Assembly: GCA_001414345.1 (NCBI GenBank)
Contig: LLCB01000073.1
Span: forward strand, 1-64,000
Reading direction: 5' to 3'
DNA from: Hymenoscyphus infarciens
Taxonomy: Eukaryota > Ascomycota > Leotiomycetes > Helotiales > Helotiaceae
Length of the DNA: 64,000 bases
The position numbers were made by a program, and so were the translations under genes. Each line of letters starts with the position of its first letter. Within the stretch, counting starts at the first letter, position 1. This document shows, in pieces, positions 11,377-20,820 of the stretch. Below the pieces are notes generated by a model. That model saw nothing but the letters and a program-made list of their open reading frames with translations, was not told where the DNA came from and made no database searches.

Positions 11377-11385
11377 TTTAAAAAG

Positions 11386-12112
11386 CGGTAACTGACACTT
11401 TTATCCTCTAAATAATCGTAAATACCTAGAATATCCCTTAAATTACTTGAAAAGTAACTGCTCTATCTCTTAAATAATATCTCTTAAAAATAGAGGTATT
11501 CTAGTCAGAAAAGAGGGATATTTAAGTTAGTTTATACTTTTTCTCTACGGTAATTGACACTTTTATCCTCTAATTTAATCAAAAAGTGACTGTTCTATCT
11601 CTTAAATAAGACCTCTTAAAAGTGAGAGTATTCTAGTTAGAAAAGAGAGATATTTAAGTTAGTTATTATTCACTGTTTTTGCTATATTACGCTACCTATT
11701 TTTTAGTGAATTAAAGCTAGTACCTTAAGATTATAACCTTTAATATATAGCATCTACTATGATATTAAGCCTTAAGAAATCGTCGATTACTTAGTAAGTA
11801 ATAAAAGCCGTAAGCGAAAGAATCGAGAGTATTAGGCTTAACTAAAGCCCTTGAGAGTTGGTTTACGTAGTCGTAAGTAGATAGTACGTAAGTAGGTTAA
11901 TTTACTATATTCATTGATTTTTAGTGTATTAGTATAAGGAAACTAATGAATAGAGAAAAAGTATAAACTAACTTAAATATCCCTCTTTTCTAACTAGAAT
12001 ACCCCTATTTTTAAAGGGTATTATTTAAGGGATAGAGCAGTCACTTTTCAAGTAATTTAAGGGATATTCTAGGTATTTACGATTATTTAAGGGACAAAGG
12101 TGTCAATTACCG
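11386..12112. mobile_element. MULE-like miniature transposon, 162-bp TIRs
   Basis: The left terminus (11386-11547) and the right terminus (11951-12112) are 162-bp inverted repeats beginning CGGTAACTGACAC / CGGTAATTGACAC. A perfect 9-bp direct repeat TTTAAAAAG flanks the element (11377-11385 and 12113-12121), which is a target duplication. A 9-bp duplication with long terminal repeats is typical of Mutator-like elements. The 403-bp interior has no transposase frame, so the copy is non-autonomous. A further, more diverged copy of the left terminal repeat follows directly inside it (11548 to about 11665). Differences between the termini are mostly transitions. Confidence 0.85.
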
Positions 12113-12121
12113 TTTAAAAAG

Positions 12122-12738
12122 AGTAGTAATTTTTAATTAAAAACTTACAAGGTATGGCCCTATCCTATAATCTCTGTTCTATAGTAAAGCCAGAACCCAG
12201 AGACCTTACAAATAAAGCGAAAACTCTCATGATTAAACCCTCTCAACTCCCACTCCAACATCTATCCAACCTCTCTCAACCTCTCTCATCCATTTCCAAA
12301 GACTTACCTCACCTCAACCCTACCAACTCCTCCATATTTCCGACAAACGCAAGAATTGCCCTTGAGGTTCCAAGTTGAAGTGAATAGAACTTAAACTAGA
12401 TGACGTCCTTGGGTAAACCACAACCTCTCAACAAGCGCGCTCTGGAATTCCTTGAATTACCCATCAACATCGAGTCTCATTCATGAATCTCACCAACCCC
12501 AAGTAAACAAAAACATTACAAACATCCCCTCTCAACCTGATATCCGTAATTGTGGTCTCTTAATTGGATTTTTCTTTTATTCTTCTCATCGTCCCAATTA
12601 TACTCCATCCCATGCATCAATGCATCAATTACTCCTCTATTGTAAGATTTACTCAAATTACAATACAATTTCATATGCCAAAAAAGGACCCCACAACAAG
12701 CGACCATTTAATTTCCCAAACGCATTCCAATCCATTTT
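12122..12738. other. Intergenic, 3' flank of TM9 gene
   Basis: Pyrimidine- and AT-rich sequence between the miniature transposon and the last exon of the TM9 gene. The frames present have no recognisable domains. Nothing else is seen. Confidence 0.5.
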
Positions 12739-15236
12739 TCAATCAGCTTTGATAGCGCTGTTATTTTTGTTAGCAAGGATACAAATTCAATAGAGAGGGG
12801 AGAGGAGAAGAAAGGAGCGGGGAAGGGTAGGGGATAAGCGGAGAGAAGAGGGTACGTAGGCTCCTCGTCAAACCACTCGAAGGGTAGGTAGCCCGTGGAA
12901 CAAACGAGAGATTTCGCGAGCCCAGACCTAGAGGACCATACGCCCACCGCACCCCACCCCACAACCTCAAGTCCCTCGCAAAATGAAACAGAAAGAGGAA
13001 AGAAAGAAAGACAACTCACCCATAAATCCTCCTCACAAAAGCATAAGCCGTCAAAAAGCCCACCGTCCCACAAAGCAACCCATAAACCACACACGCCAAA
13101 AACGAATACCCAAAAAACAACAACCCACTAACAAACCCCTCAATATGTAACTTGGTAAAATAATACCAGATACAATAAACAAAGACCCAAACACTGCTAC
13201 TTCCCCCAACGAAAAAGGAATGCCACCACCAATTATAGTCTTCCGAGCAAAGTTTGATGTAGATAGTGACGATGGTGACCTCCGCAATGGTGAGGATCAA
13301 GATGATGGAGACGACAGAGAGGAAGCCGAAGACGTAGTAATATCCTGATTTATCTTGCCAGAGGGATTGGAAGACGTAGAGGAGTTCTATGAAGATTACT
13401 GCGAAGGGGATAAGGCCTGCTAGTAGGATGGATTGGACGGATTGAATGTACCAAGGTCTAGCAGGTAACTGGCGTGGTAAAGTCGTAGTTTTCGTAGGAT
13501 GTTCCCACGCCCCCGTGCGAAGATAGCCATACCAACTCCCCACATAAACAAGCGGAAGCTGAATACAAAGCCAAAGCAGTATAATCCCCACCAAAGTCCC
13601 AAACGGCAGCGCAGTAGAAGAGGCTTGTGCCCAAACAAAGAGGTTGAGGATGAATACCAAGGCGAATAGAAGACCCGGGAAGAGGATCGCAGTGATGAGT
13701 GTGTTCTTCCGCCAATTCTTGCCGCCGAAAGTTTTGTATACTCGTCCGGAGAAGTAGCCTGAAAAGAGACCGGCGAAGACGAATAAACCGACTCCAACGC
13801 TGACGAAACCACCTCGGAAACTGGGGTTCAATATACCTAAGCTGGATAGGAAGAGTAATCCTACAGCCATAAAGACCAATTGCATTCCAGAGCCAACCAG
13901 TGGAGCAAGGAGGTATCCATAAGCAGGAGCACGGAAAACATCACCATGGAGTAATTTCCATCCCGTAACATCTTCCAGAGCTTCCTCGTCAGAGGAAACA
14001 TCTGCATCATTGTCATCATCTCCAACTTGTTCCAGTAACCCCAACACAGCCTTTTCTCCAGATTTCGGTGTTCGTGCTCCACTTCCCGGTCTAGATCTCC
14101 TCTTTAATTTCGATTTTCCATCTTCCAGAGTTGCGTTTGCCTCTTTGTATGTTTTAATATCGCCACGAATAGTTCGCGCAAGAATCATAGCAACAATCGC
14201 ACTCAAAGATCCAGAAATAATTAACGAATTGATAATTGCAAGCCAATGGATCCTAGACCCCTCCTCCTGGTTGACGAAATATAAATCCCATCGATGAGCC
14301 CACTCAATTTTATCATCCTCGCGCCAGTAAACCGAGTAAGTGTATGGGATATCCAAAGTCGCCCCATCATCAACATCCGTCTCGCTCTCCGGGGGATAAT
14401 ACGAAGAATGAGGATATTGACTCGAAAAATCCGTCGCATTCGGTTTGATGTATAATTCCATCGGCGTCTCGACCTCACTGAGATCCTCTGGACATCCATC
14501 TTCCAATCTCTTTTCTGGTCCGATGCTCTTGGTATACACCTCAAACGCAACGACCACCTTCCCACCCTTCTCGCCCTCCTTTCCAGGTGCCTTTCGGTAG
14601 CGAATTACGATGGTAAGGTGGTTGTTGATGTAAAATCGATGTTTCCCGGAATTAATCTCAATATCCTTGTAGCCCATCTTGAATCCCGCTGCGTAGTATT
14701 TTCTTGATTTATCCACTGTCACGAAACTCGTTGCTCCGGGGAGGTTATCCACAATCCATTCCGCCACATATCCATCGCGAACCAATTCTCTTGCTCGCTT
14801 CAAGTCTTTCCTCGAGACGGTTTTTGTGCAGAGGGCGTTGCATGTTGAATCTTTTCCCATGACCAATTCGATGTCTGATTGTGTTATTCGATCGCCTCGT
14901 AGAACCTCGCCCAGGTTCAAGGATATCGTCTGCCCACTTAGAAGTGAGGATCCGGCGTGGGAAGCCCCTGTTGGTGGGCATACGAATGGGAGGTCGTAGT
15001 ATGCATATTGCAATTGGGTGTTGTCGGAATAGACTTTATTAACAAGCAGGGGAATGGCTTCGTTGTCTTTATAACTCTTCACGGACCAGCCTTTGATTCA
15101 ATCAGCAGTGTATACAACAGGAGATTGGACGTTCTTGTCACATACCAGGAATATAGAAAGCCTCCACACAGGTCGAGGCGAGTAAGAAAAAGAGGGAGTT
15201 CCGTAAGGACGTCCGTGAAGGAAAGGGTGGTGCCAT
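12739..15236 (-). CDS. TM9/EMP70 family nonaspanin
   Basis: Three minus-strand exons, 15146-15236, 13020-15090 and 12739-12757, encode 726 residues. Introns are 15091-15145 (55 bp, GTATGT..CAAAG) and 12758-13019 (262 bp, GTGAGT..AACAG with a GCTAAC branch site). Exon 1 supplies a signal peptide (MAPPFPSR..LFFLLAS..) and FYIPG. Phase joins give GWSVKSYKDNEAIPLLVNK, the hallmark start of the lumenal EMP70 domain. DLPFVCPPTG and LGEVLRGDRI follow. The C-terminal half holds nine hydrophobic membrane spans. Exon 3 is only 19 nt and ends the protein with KAD, a KXD-type motif known to retain TM9 proteins in the Golgi by binding COPI. Family members act in Golgi/endosomal membranes in protein sorting, adhesion and metal homeostasis. 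Without the splice the protein would stop at RRIYG, six residues early. Confidence 0.9.
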
Positions 15237-15504
15237 TGTGGTGGTATATTTGTTGTTGATTCAATATTGCATGCCAAAGATCTACTTGACACTTCCAGTC
15301 CGCCCTCGGATTATCGTTATCGGGAGGAGAGATCTGCTGTGGTGCAGTAGCGTCGTAGGACGAAGGCTCCAATTCAAAGTTTGAGGGTGATCTTTCGCGT
15401 GGGTTGAGGTGACGAAGCTCTTTGTTGATGTGGTGGCTTATCCGTCAGATATTCGCCTTCTCGACAGAGCGAGAGGGAAACGAGTGTAATCGGCACAAAG
15501 TACC

Positions 15505-15702
15505 TTACCTAGCCGATGGAGGAGATGGAGTGTCGTATATCTGCAGTCGAAGAGTCGTTCTCGCGATGGCGGAAATAAATGTTGTTGTGTACACTACGAC
15601 GAGTACAGCAGAAAGAAGCACTGTAGAGGCGCAATATTTCGGGGTACGCACGGCTGTTTTGGCGGGCTGGAAGTGCCTGAAATGAGCCGGTGCAGGGTTC
15701 AC
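15505..15702 (-). CDS. Possible leader exon or small membrane protein
   Basis: A minus-strand frame of 65 residues with good codon composition and one hydrophobic segment (STVLLSAVLVVVYTTTFISA). It ends at a plausible donor, GCTAG|GTAAGG, at about 15509. An acceptor after TCTGACGGATAAG would join it in phase to a long frame crossing the start of the TM9 gene in another frame. It could therefore be a spliced upstream frame in the TM9 leader or the first exon of an unrecognised membrane protein. No homology is recognised. Confidence 0.3.
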   Translation of the reverse strand: MNPAPAHFRHFQPAKTAVRTPKYCASTVLLSAVLVVVYTTTFISAIARTTLRLQIYDTPSPPSAR

Positions 15703-16203
15703 AGCTTGCCCTTCCGGGTATTATGGTATTACCTACCACGGTATTATGGGGTCAATGGTCAACGGTCAACCTCTAGTGTACTCTAAACGCTAGAAAAAGG
15801 GGTGAGGGGGTGGGGGTGGGGCATACATAACGTCCTCGTTATCCTGCTTTTTTGCTCGATATTTCTCGAATAAATTAGCAATCTACACGTCACCATCAAT
15901 CTCCACAATTCTTGGGATAATTGTCGTCTGTCCATTGGCTGTGATTCCTTCTTGCTTTTTGGAACCATAATCATGATCATAATCATAACCATACCACTGG
16001 TAGGCAGGTCACTATCTGTACGGTAAGATAAACGAGGGAGTTGAATACTTTCGAGGTGTTAAAGAGAGGTGTTTGCTTGATTCCACTGGGACTCCTTTTC
16101 CCCTATCGAAACTCGAGTGGAATCTCGGTTCCTGTACTACTCTTCATTGCCAGCAAAGCACCTACTACCCAGACACTCCATCCCTCCTCACTAAGTCAAA
16201 AAC
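15703..16203. other. Intergenic with G-rich tract
   Basis: Between the 3' end of the UCH gene and the TM9 leader. It holds a G-quadruplex motif at 15799-15821 and short direct repeats of GGTCAA near 15755-15770. No gene is recognised. Confidence 0.5.
15799..15821 (+). other. G-quadruplex motif
   Basis: Four runs of four or five G separated by TGA, T and T. It fits the G4 consensus with very short loops, which favours stable folding. It lies upstream of the TM9 gene leader. Confidence 0.6.
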
Positions 16204-17279
16204 CTACTCCCCCTCCGCAAGAGCAATGCAACTAAACCGCAAATCACTTCCCCCACTACTTCTCTCCATCTCAATCACCCTTCCCAATCCCAGCTCGATA
16301 GCTTTCCGACTCAAAAGATCCTCCCCCTCCTCCAACGTCCCCCTAACAATAGGCCCCTTCCGATTTCCCTCCAACTCCCAAAGCTTCCCCTCACTCTTCA
16401 CAAAAGTAACAAAATGCTGCTTCGGAAAATCTCGGAGTCAGTATTGCCATTTCTAGAAGGTATGTTTGGGGAAGATTAGGACAAAACAGGCTTGTCTGAG
16501 GAGGAAATGGGCTGTCTGAGGAGGAAACCATGTCTCAGTCCTTCTACTCTCCCCCTCCCTCAATTGTCTGTAGTTGCACAGACGTTCTCACAGCCAAACT
16601 ACCCTTGCACCTGACAGACAATTAAGGGGGGGGGGGGAGAATAAAACAACCTTAAAGAGGGGAAAAGAGCTCGGAGAATACTCACTCCCAGATGACTTCC
16701 ATCCGAGACAGGCGGAACCGTATCACCCATCTCCGCAACACTCTGATGCGCGTCCTCGAAGTCTTTGTTATCATACAAAAACTGGGCTCTCTCCTCCATC
16801 TTCAAAGGTATCGCACCATCTCGGATTTTCGAAAGGGTAGAATTGGGAAGGATATGTTTCTTCGCCTCGCCGTTGATTAGACAGTGCAGGAGGCCGATCG
16901 ATCCACATGCCTCCCCGATCGTTTGTTTAAACCAGATCACCGGCTCCTCGGGTCCTGAACCCGTATACTCTTGTGTCTTCTCATCTTCGGCGATGCGGGA
17001 GGCGTGCCAGGCGGGTGTTAATGGGATGATAACCAGCAGAGCAAGGACAGGACGGGGGATCATGGCGAGAAGTGAGGGTTCGGTGAGAGAGTAGACATCG
17101 TGGAACTTTAGAGAGGGGGCGAGTCCGAGGGTTGAGGCGAGGGCGTTCATTACTTCTGGGTTGTTTTCTGTTTTGTCAAAAATGTCAATTTGAGGCTCAA
17201 ACGGGGGTTTTGGGGGGGGGAGGATACCCAGGACCGTGAAGGTCTTTTTTCCGTTGATGATTTTGGATGGGATGGGCAT
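16204..17279 (-). CDS. Ubiquitin C-terminal hydrolase (UCH family)
   Basis: Three minus-strand exons, 17228-17279, 16686-17167 and 16204-16419, give 249 residues, the usual length for YUH1/UCH-L type enzymes. These are cysteine proteases that remove small adducts from the ubiquitin C terminus. Splicing intron 1 (17168-17227, 60 bp) joins KKTFTVL to ENNPEVMN, the conserved family start. It has no stop and is a multiple of three, so retention would insert 20 residues. Intron 2 (16420-16685) has GTGAGT and an ACTGAC branch site. Active-site features: Gln and Cys in KQTIGEACGS, and the His in HFVTF, which is formed only after splicing (LG|QHFVTF). The third triad position, usually Asp in ELDG, reads LWELEG here, so Glu stands where Asp is expected or an adjacent acid is used. 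Convergent or divergent partners are not evident. Confidence 0.9.
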
Positions 17280-19562
17280 TTTGGATGATTTATCTTTTTG
17301 GCTGGAGATGGATTCTTGAGTTTATTTGGGACGGAGCTTGCGATGTTGATTGAGCAAATTGCGGGGAAGTGGGAGTTTCTATAAGTAAGGCAGACATGTC
17401 GATGGTGAATAGGCAGCTCTGGGACGCGACTACCTGCATCACCAAGGCAGGGCGTGATTGACATGTCACGTGGGGCTGCTTCGTCCGTTTGTTTCTTCCT
17501 CTAAAAAGGTTGGGAACTCCTCTCCATCTTCGATTTCAAGGCTCCAAGGTTATTAGGATCCGCCCCTGCGTGTCGTAGTATTGCCCTCGGGAAGTTGAGA
17601 GAGAGAGAGAGAGACCCCGTGCTATTGTCCACAATATCTCCTAACTTATATTATTTTCAAACATCTCGAGTAATCAAATTAGCCGTATAAAGTTTCGGAT
17701 GAGGCAAACTCATTTGTTACAATTAATTTCGTTAATCCAAATGTTTTCAAACAATATTATTAAAGAGGTATTATTGAGATAGACGATAGTACGACTCGCC
17801 TTCCAGATCTTTACCTGGTGACCAAACAATTTTGGAAAAACGAAATTTGTGAACAGTCCGTTTATTCCAATTTTGGGCATATCCCCTTGGTCTTTTCTTG
17901 TCGTGTTGGTTTGGTGGTTTCCCCCTCGCCCTTTGCCGGGTTTGGAGTCCAGTCGTCTGTTTGCCCTGCGAGGGAATAGAAAGGCAGGGTGCAGTAAACA
18001 ACTTTCTGCTTGCTGTGGCAGAGCGCCCTCACATTCAAGGCATGGCAAAATATTTGGAAACATCATTTCAATCTTCGCTTTGTTTTTTCAGGTCTCTCAG
18101 CCTCTGTTCTGTGTAGTGGCTTCTCCATTTCCAAGGAGCTTCTCTGAGGCGATAGTAGAAGAGCGAAGTTTCCCGCATTGCTTTCTCTCCTCTGCCTAGA
18201 TGTCTGGTGCTGTTCGGCGAACTTTGAATAGGGGAGGCTCCTACCTGGGATATGGACAGTCGTTTCTTCCCTTCTTGCTCTCTTCCGTCAACCAGTAGCT
18301 TCCGATCTCTCCCAGTCCCCCAGATCCACCCAGAAAGCCCATGTTCTTTCTGTACACAAATAACTCTTCCCATCATCACAAAACAGACTCGGTGGTGCAC
18401 TCGTTCGAGTCGTTCTCAAGATAGAAGTGCATTGCTAACTCAAAAACACAGACACAAAAACCAAAACTTATTAAACGCAACTTCCCCCAGGAAAGCGCGG
18501 GACCCAAAATCAGAGGTCAGAGTGTGATTCATCTGAACCCCCTCAACCATCGTTGCGGTTCATTTGGGCACTCGTTGGTGACTCGAGATGGTCGGTCTAA
18601 ATGCCCAATCAATTGCGAATGCGATTGGGTCTCAATAGAGAAAGTTTGATTAGGTGGTTACATTGATTTGTACATCCTCGGGTGATAACATTGGAAACAC
18701 TTACCTATTCTATAGACGGAAGTCTTCTAGAAAGCTTGACAGACATTTACCCAAGTGTTTAAGGACATCTCCCCAGGTTTACTAACTAGCCTCTGACGAG
18801 GTTACAAGCACACCCCACTAGGAGATTAGGCCTTCTTCCCAGGAGTGCCGAACTGTGACATTTAGTTGAGATTATTCCTCTCTTTCGTAGTACTGCCAAG
18901 TCTGTATTTATTTTGGGGGGTTTTTTAGAAGACAGAGAAGAGAGTTAATTTCAGTAGAGAGATTAGGTTCTCTACGAATAGCTATCTGAAAGTATTATCT
19001 AGGAAGCTAGCTATTTAAGAAGTGCTTATAGTCTAATACTAAACCTATCCCTTTACTTATAGTTTTTATGACCTATAGAGGTTAGTAGCTCTCGTATTAT
19101 TAAAATATTTCCAATTTATTATATTTCAGAATAGAATCCGCTAAGTACTCTTGCTTATAGAGATTTATACTAAAAATCTATAATAATATTATTCGAAGCT
19201 AGTATTAGAGTAGAAGCGATAGCCTTCTTACTAACTTCACTCTTACTACTCTATATAATCTTAAGTCCTCTTTCTATTATGTTTAAATTATTCTTTCTAG
19301 TGCTATTTTTTTACTTTTAATTTGTTACTATTACTATAACGGAACTATATCTCTCTTTCTAGTATTTCTACTACGTTTTCTATTCTCTCGTGTCTTATAT
19401 AATCAAGTTAGTCTTACTCTACTATTTCTAACTGCTCTATCAACTTATCGCAATTTCTATAAGTTTGAAAGTATCTAGATTCTCTTATTAATCTGTTGTT
19501 TTAAGGAAATAATAAACACCGCATGTTTACATTAGATACGAAGACAATGAGAAAGCTCGAAG
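17280..19562. other. Gene-poor stretch
   Basis: No recognisable gene in 2.3 kb. A (GA)n run is at about 17597-17614. CCCAATC..GATTGGG (18604-18629) is a short hairpin. From about 18,880 to 19,500 the sequence turns AT-rich and CpA-poor, so it is probably a small degraded repeat. Frames in 17710-18530 overlap on both strands and show no domain. Confidence 0.5.
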
Positions 19563-20343
19563 CTACTTGTATATAAAAAACAAGACTGCTTGGATACAGC
19601 CAAGGATTCCCGTTACACCAGAGGTGACAGCAACTCCCAATTCCATTCTCTTCGTCAATTGACCAACTGCTATTCCAGCCCCAAGACAGAGAGCCAAATT
19701 GAAGACCACCAAGGTGAGGACCCCGACCAGATTCAATTTCAGGGCCACAAGAACAATCCGCTTCTGGGCAAGTGGTTGATTGGCGTCGTCCAACCTAAAC
19801 AAGCCACTGCTCTGCATGAAGTCTACAGCACTGGACAAAATCTCGGGATTTTGAAACCCGGCCGTGAGCTCGATGTCACGCTTTCTGTGATGGGCGAAGA
19901 CTTGGCGAGGATTTTGCTGGGCCGCTTCGAGGTCTGAGGAGCTGTTCTGTTGGAAAGCACCACAAGTTAGCTCGGAGAAGGAAATATGGGTAATCAGGTT
20001 TACTTACAGGGGAAAGAGTTGCGATTTCGATGACTGGACTCCAAAAACTTGGCCTCTTATCCCACAATCGATATGGCTTTTGAGACTTCGCTTGCGTATA
20101 TTGCTGTTGAAGTCTCTGCATGATAGTGGTACCGGTATCGTGGCGATTGAGTTTTATTTCATGAAGATATAAAGGTCCAGAAAGACTTTGAAATGCCACT
20201 CGCCAAATAAGATCGGGAGTTGCAACCTGTGTCGAGCTGCTAACGAGGTGGTTGCTATAGGTACTCTCAGGGGCCATGTTGGTTCGGGGCAATTGGAAAT
20301 GGGATCGCATGTTGAATGAATTGAATATCAAGCAAAGCTTCAT
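19563..20343 (-). CDS. Unrecognised two-span membrane protein
   Basis: Two minus-strand exons, 20008-20343 and 19563-19946, encode 239 residues. The intron (19947-20007, 61 bp) runs GTAAGT..CCAACAG with a GCTAAC branch site, and phase is kept (LSP|NSSS). The N-terminal 150 residues are polar. The C terminus has two hydrophobic spans, LVALKLNLVGVLTLVVFNLA and GVAVTSGVTGILGCIQAVLF, ending FFIYK, so it is probably anchored with a long cytosolic N terminus. A second ATG at 20277 (AACATGGCC) has a better context and would give 217 residues. I do not recognise the family. It is divergent from the zinc-finger/kinase gene, with 477 bp between starts. Confidence 0.7.
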
Positions 20344-20820
20344 GATCTTATACCAAAATTTTTGGGCAGAATCATCACTAAGCTACCTTTACATCTACCT
20401 ATTCTACAGGCAAAATTAGAGTTCTTCATGGAATTTATCATTGTGTAACATGCAGACGTTACCCATTCACGCATTTTCAGGTTATAAACACCAATAATCA
20501 TATTGATATTCTTACTGTGAACCTTTCGGAAACTCGTTGGTGAAACTCCTGATTCTTGACTCTTGAGTTCCTGTGCTTTGTGTGTGCGGCTTGCTGAGCC
20601 ACAATCACCATCTCACCTATTGGTTACCACCCCTGTTCCCACCCAATTTCACCCATTTCACCCATCTCACCGACCGACCTCACCTACCTCAAGTCACACA
20701 CGACAGCCTCGTTTCCCATATTTCAAACTATCTTGATATGCCTTCTCCTTATTCTCTCCATTGTGGCCCATATCTCTTCCCACAGCCATCAAGCTTTCCC
20801 CATCAACTCACGGTTTGAAA
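20344..20820. promoter_or_regulatory. Divergent intergenic promoter region
   Basis: The 477 bp separating the starts of the membrane protein gene (minus) and the zinc-finger/kinase gene (plus). TATAAA on the plus strand at about 20483-20488 and CT-rich sequence at about 20640-20720 are typical of fungal promoters for the rightward gene. Confidence 0.4.

Noticed and set aside
12154..12793. Frames of 74 and 113 residues next to the miniature transposon.
   Set aside because: No domain, no splice support, and part of the region is the 3' end and terminal intron of the TM9 gene on the other strand.
17710..18066. Minus-strand frame containing PKIGING, reminiscent of the start of glyceraldehyde-3-phosphate dehydrogenase.
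   Set aside because: The similarity stops after seven residues and no nucleotide-binding pattern follows. Judged to be chance.
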